Shown here: positions 63,264 through 64,000 of the stretch, in pieces
Layout of the letters: each line of letters opens with the position of its first letter
How positions within the stretch are numbered: the stretch's first letter is position 1
DNA from: Sandaracinobacter neustonicus
GTDB taxonomy: Bacteria; Pseudomonadota; Alphaproteobacteria; Sphingomonadales; Sphingomonadaceae
Length of the DNA stretch: 64,000 bases
Assembly: GCF_006385875.1 (NCBI RefSeq)
Contig: NZ_VFSU01000010.1
Coordinates: forward strand, 23,533-87,532
Direction of reading: 5' to 3'
Position numbers and translations under genes: made by a program
Notes under the pieces: generated by a model
The model's input: only the letters and a program-made list of their open reading frames with translations
What the model was told of the DNA's origin: nothing
The model's database searches: none

Positions 63264-63890
63264 CTAGCTAGAGCAGACTGCGAGGTCACTGGACGGTTGG
63301 GAATTGTGGCCGCTCCCGGCAGCCCGCTGCGCTCGCTGGATTGTGGCGAGGCCGACACCATAGGCCTTGGCCAGTGAGCGGTAAGATTGCCCCTCTGCCA
63401 GCTTCGCGCAAATTTCCTCTTGTTGCGGGGCAGTTAGGCTTGATCGGCGTCCTAGAGCCTTCCCCTCTGCTTTCGCGCGGCTAAGTCCAGCCCGCGTTCG
63501 CTCTATCAGCAAGTCGCGCTCGAACTCAGCCACGGCTGCAATGACGCCCATGGTCATGCGACCGGCCGGGCTCGTGAGGTCCACTCCGCCCAGAGCGAGA
63601 CAATGAACCCTCACGCCCAGAACGGCGAGCCGGTCAACGGTCGCCCGTACATCCATCGCATTTCGGCCTAGCCGGTCCAGTTTGGTGACAATGAGAATGT
63701 CCCCGCTTTCCAGCCGGTCGACCAGCTTGGCAAAACCCTTGCGCTCCATTGCGGCCGTAGAGCCTGAAACCGTTTCTGTCACCACTCGCTTGGGGTCTGG
63801 CTTGAAGCCAGCGGCCTCTATTTCCCCAAGCTGGTTGTCGGTCGTCTGGTCGGCAGTAGACACGCGGCAATAAGCGAAAACTCGGGACAT
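63264..63890 (-). CDS. Small serine resolvase/invertase
   Basis: A 208-residue recombinase of the resolvase/invertase family. The catalytic serine is in FAYCRVSTADQTTDNQ (S11). VTKLDRLGRNAMDVRATVDRL and GRMTMGVIAAVAEFERDLLIERTRAGL are the conserved blocks up to the dimer helix. A C-terminal helix-turn-helix follows (QQEEICAKLAEGQSYRSLAKAYGVGLATIQRAQ). Length and motifs are intact. It probably belongs to a transposon or plasmid-like unit extending to the right, and reads away from the repeat array at 63900-63984. Confidence 0.92.
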   Translation of the reverse strand: MSRVFAYCRVSTADQTTDNQLGEIEAAGFKPDPKRVVTETVSGSTAAMERKGFAKLVDRLESGDILIVTKLDRLGRNAMDVRATVDRLAVLGVRVHCLALGGVDLTSPAGRMTMGVIAAVAEFERDLLIERTRAGLSRAKAEGKALGRRSSLTAPQQEEICAKLAEGQSYRSLAKAYGVGLATIQRAQRAAGSGHNSQPSSDLAVCSS

Positions 63891-63899
63891 AACTCACTC

Positions 63900-63984
63900 C
63901 GTTCCGTAATACTGTATCGATACTAAGGGCGTTCCGAATTTTACGTCAAGCCAGTTTTCGGAACGAAGTTTCAGATCGTTCCGT
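63900..63984. promoter_or_regulatory. Iterated CGTTCCG motifs upstream of the resolvase
   Basis: CGTTCCG occurs at 63900, 63930 and 63978 and inverted (CGGAACG) at 63959. CGTTCCGAA/TTCGGAACG (63930-63938 and 63957-63965) form a perfect inverted repeat, and GTATCGATAC lies at 63913-63922. Multiple sites before a resolvase gene suggest a res site that also autoregulates the gene. Confidence 0.55.
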
Positions 63985-64000
63985 TAACGAACGTCCGCGA

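Overview
The window is high-GC alphaproteobacterial DNA, most likely from a member of the Sphingomonadales. This rests on gene content: an ALAS-type hemA, gatCAB, queC-queE, rpiB-glyA-nrdR, radA-cvpA-cysS and glnB-glnA, a protein ending in a PEPxxWA-CTERM sorting tail, and repeated palindromes around a GCTCAGGCTGAGCTTGTCGA core. It has three parts: the tRNA-Arg-proximal end of an integrative conjugative element (1-17.88 kb), ordinary chromosome (17.9-61.1 kb), and a decayed accessory region (61.5-64 kb).

Part 1 (1-17.88 kb). The mating genes run on the minus strand: an AlpA-like helix-turn-helix protein, a DUF2840 protein, the TraF-type S26 peptidase, a DUF736 protein, a lytic transglycosylase, a DUF3363 relaxase, the TraG coupling protein and a ribbon-helix-helix protein. 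A nickel/cobalt efflux pair (dmeR-dmeF) lies beyond them, and the element continues past the left edge of the window. Accessory and maintenance genes follow to the right: a frameshifted DUF2285 gene, a small DUF2285-like gene, a XRE regulator, DUF932, a second DUF736, a 689-residue ParB-like protein and a FitAB/VapBC-type toxin-antitoxin pair. A large serine recombinase ends the element, and its stop codon lies inside the tRNA-Arg(ACG) gene. No repA or parA is present. A candidate oriT lies between the relaxase and the transglycosylase.

Part 2 (17.9-61.1 kb). This chromosome carries envelope proteins, two secreted serine hydrolases and a divergent TetR/SDR pair. Translation genes are prfC, gatCAB and cysS. 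Queuosine (queC-queE), heme (hemA) and one-carbon/pentose (rpiB, glyA) genes follow, with the nrdR repressor, a PHA depolymerase and an RND efflux pair. Further genes are radA, cvpA, a Kef-type antiporter and glnB-glnA, which sits behind a textbook sigma-54 promoter. Two more toxin-antitoxin pairs (27.0-27.7 and 36.6-37.2 kb) and an AT-rich orphan gene (40.4-41.7 kb) mark insertions. Intergenic gaps hold at least three families of palindromic repeats; one is a ~95 bp composite palindrome found three times.

Part 3 (61.5-64 kb). A 3'-truncated tyrosine integrase, tRNA-tail-like sequences, a small hypothetical gene, a 5' fragment of an MmeI-like restriction-methylase and an intact small serine resolvase with iterated CGTTCCG motifs upstream suggest a second, eroded island inserted downstream of glnA.
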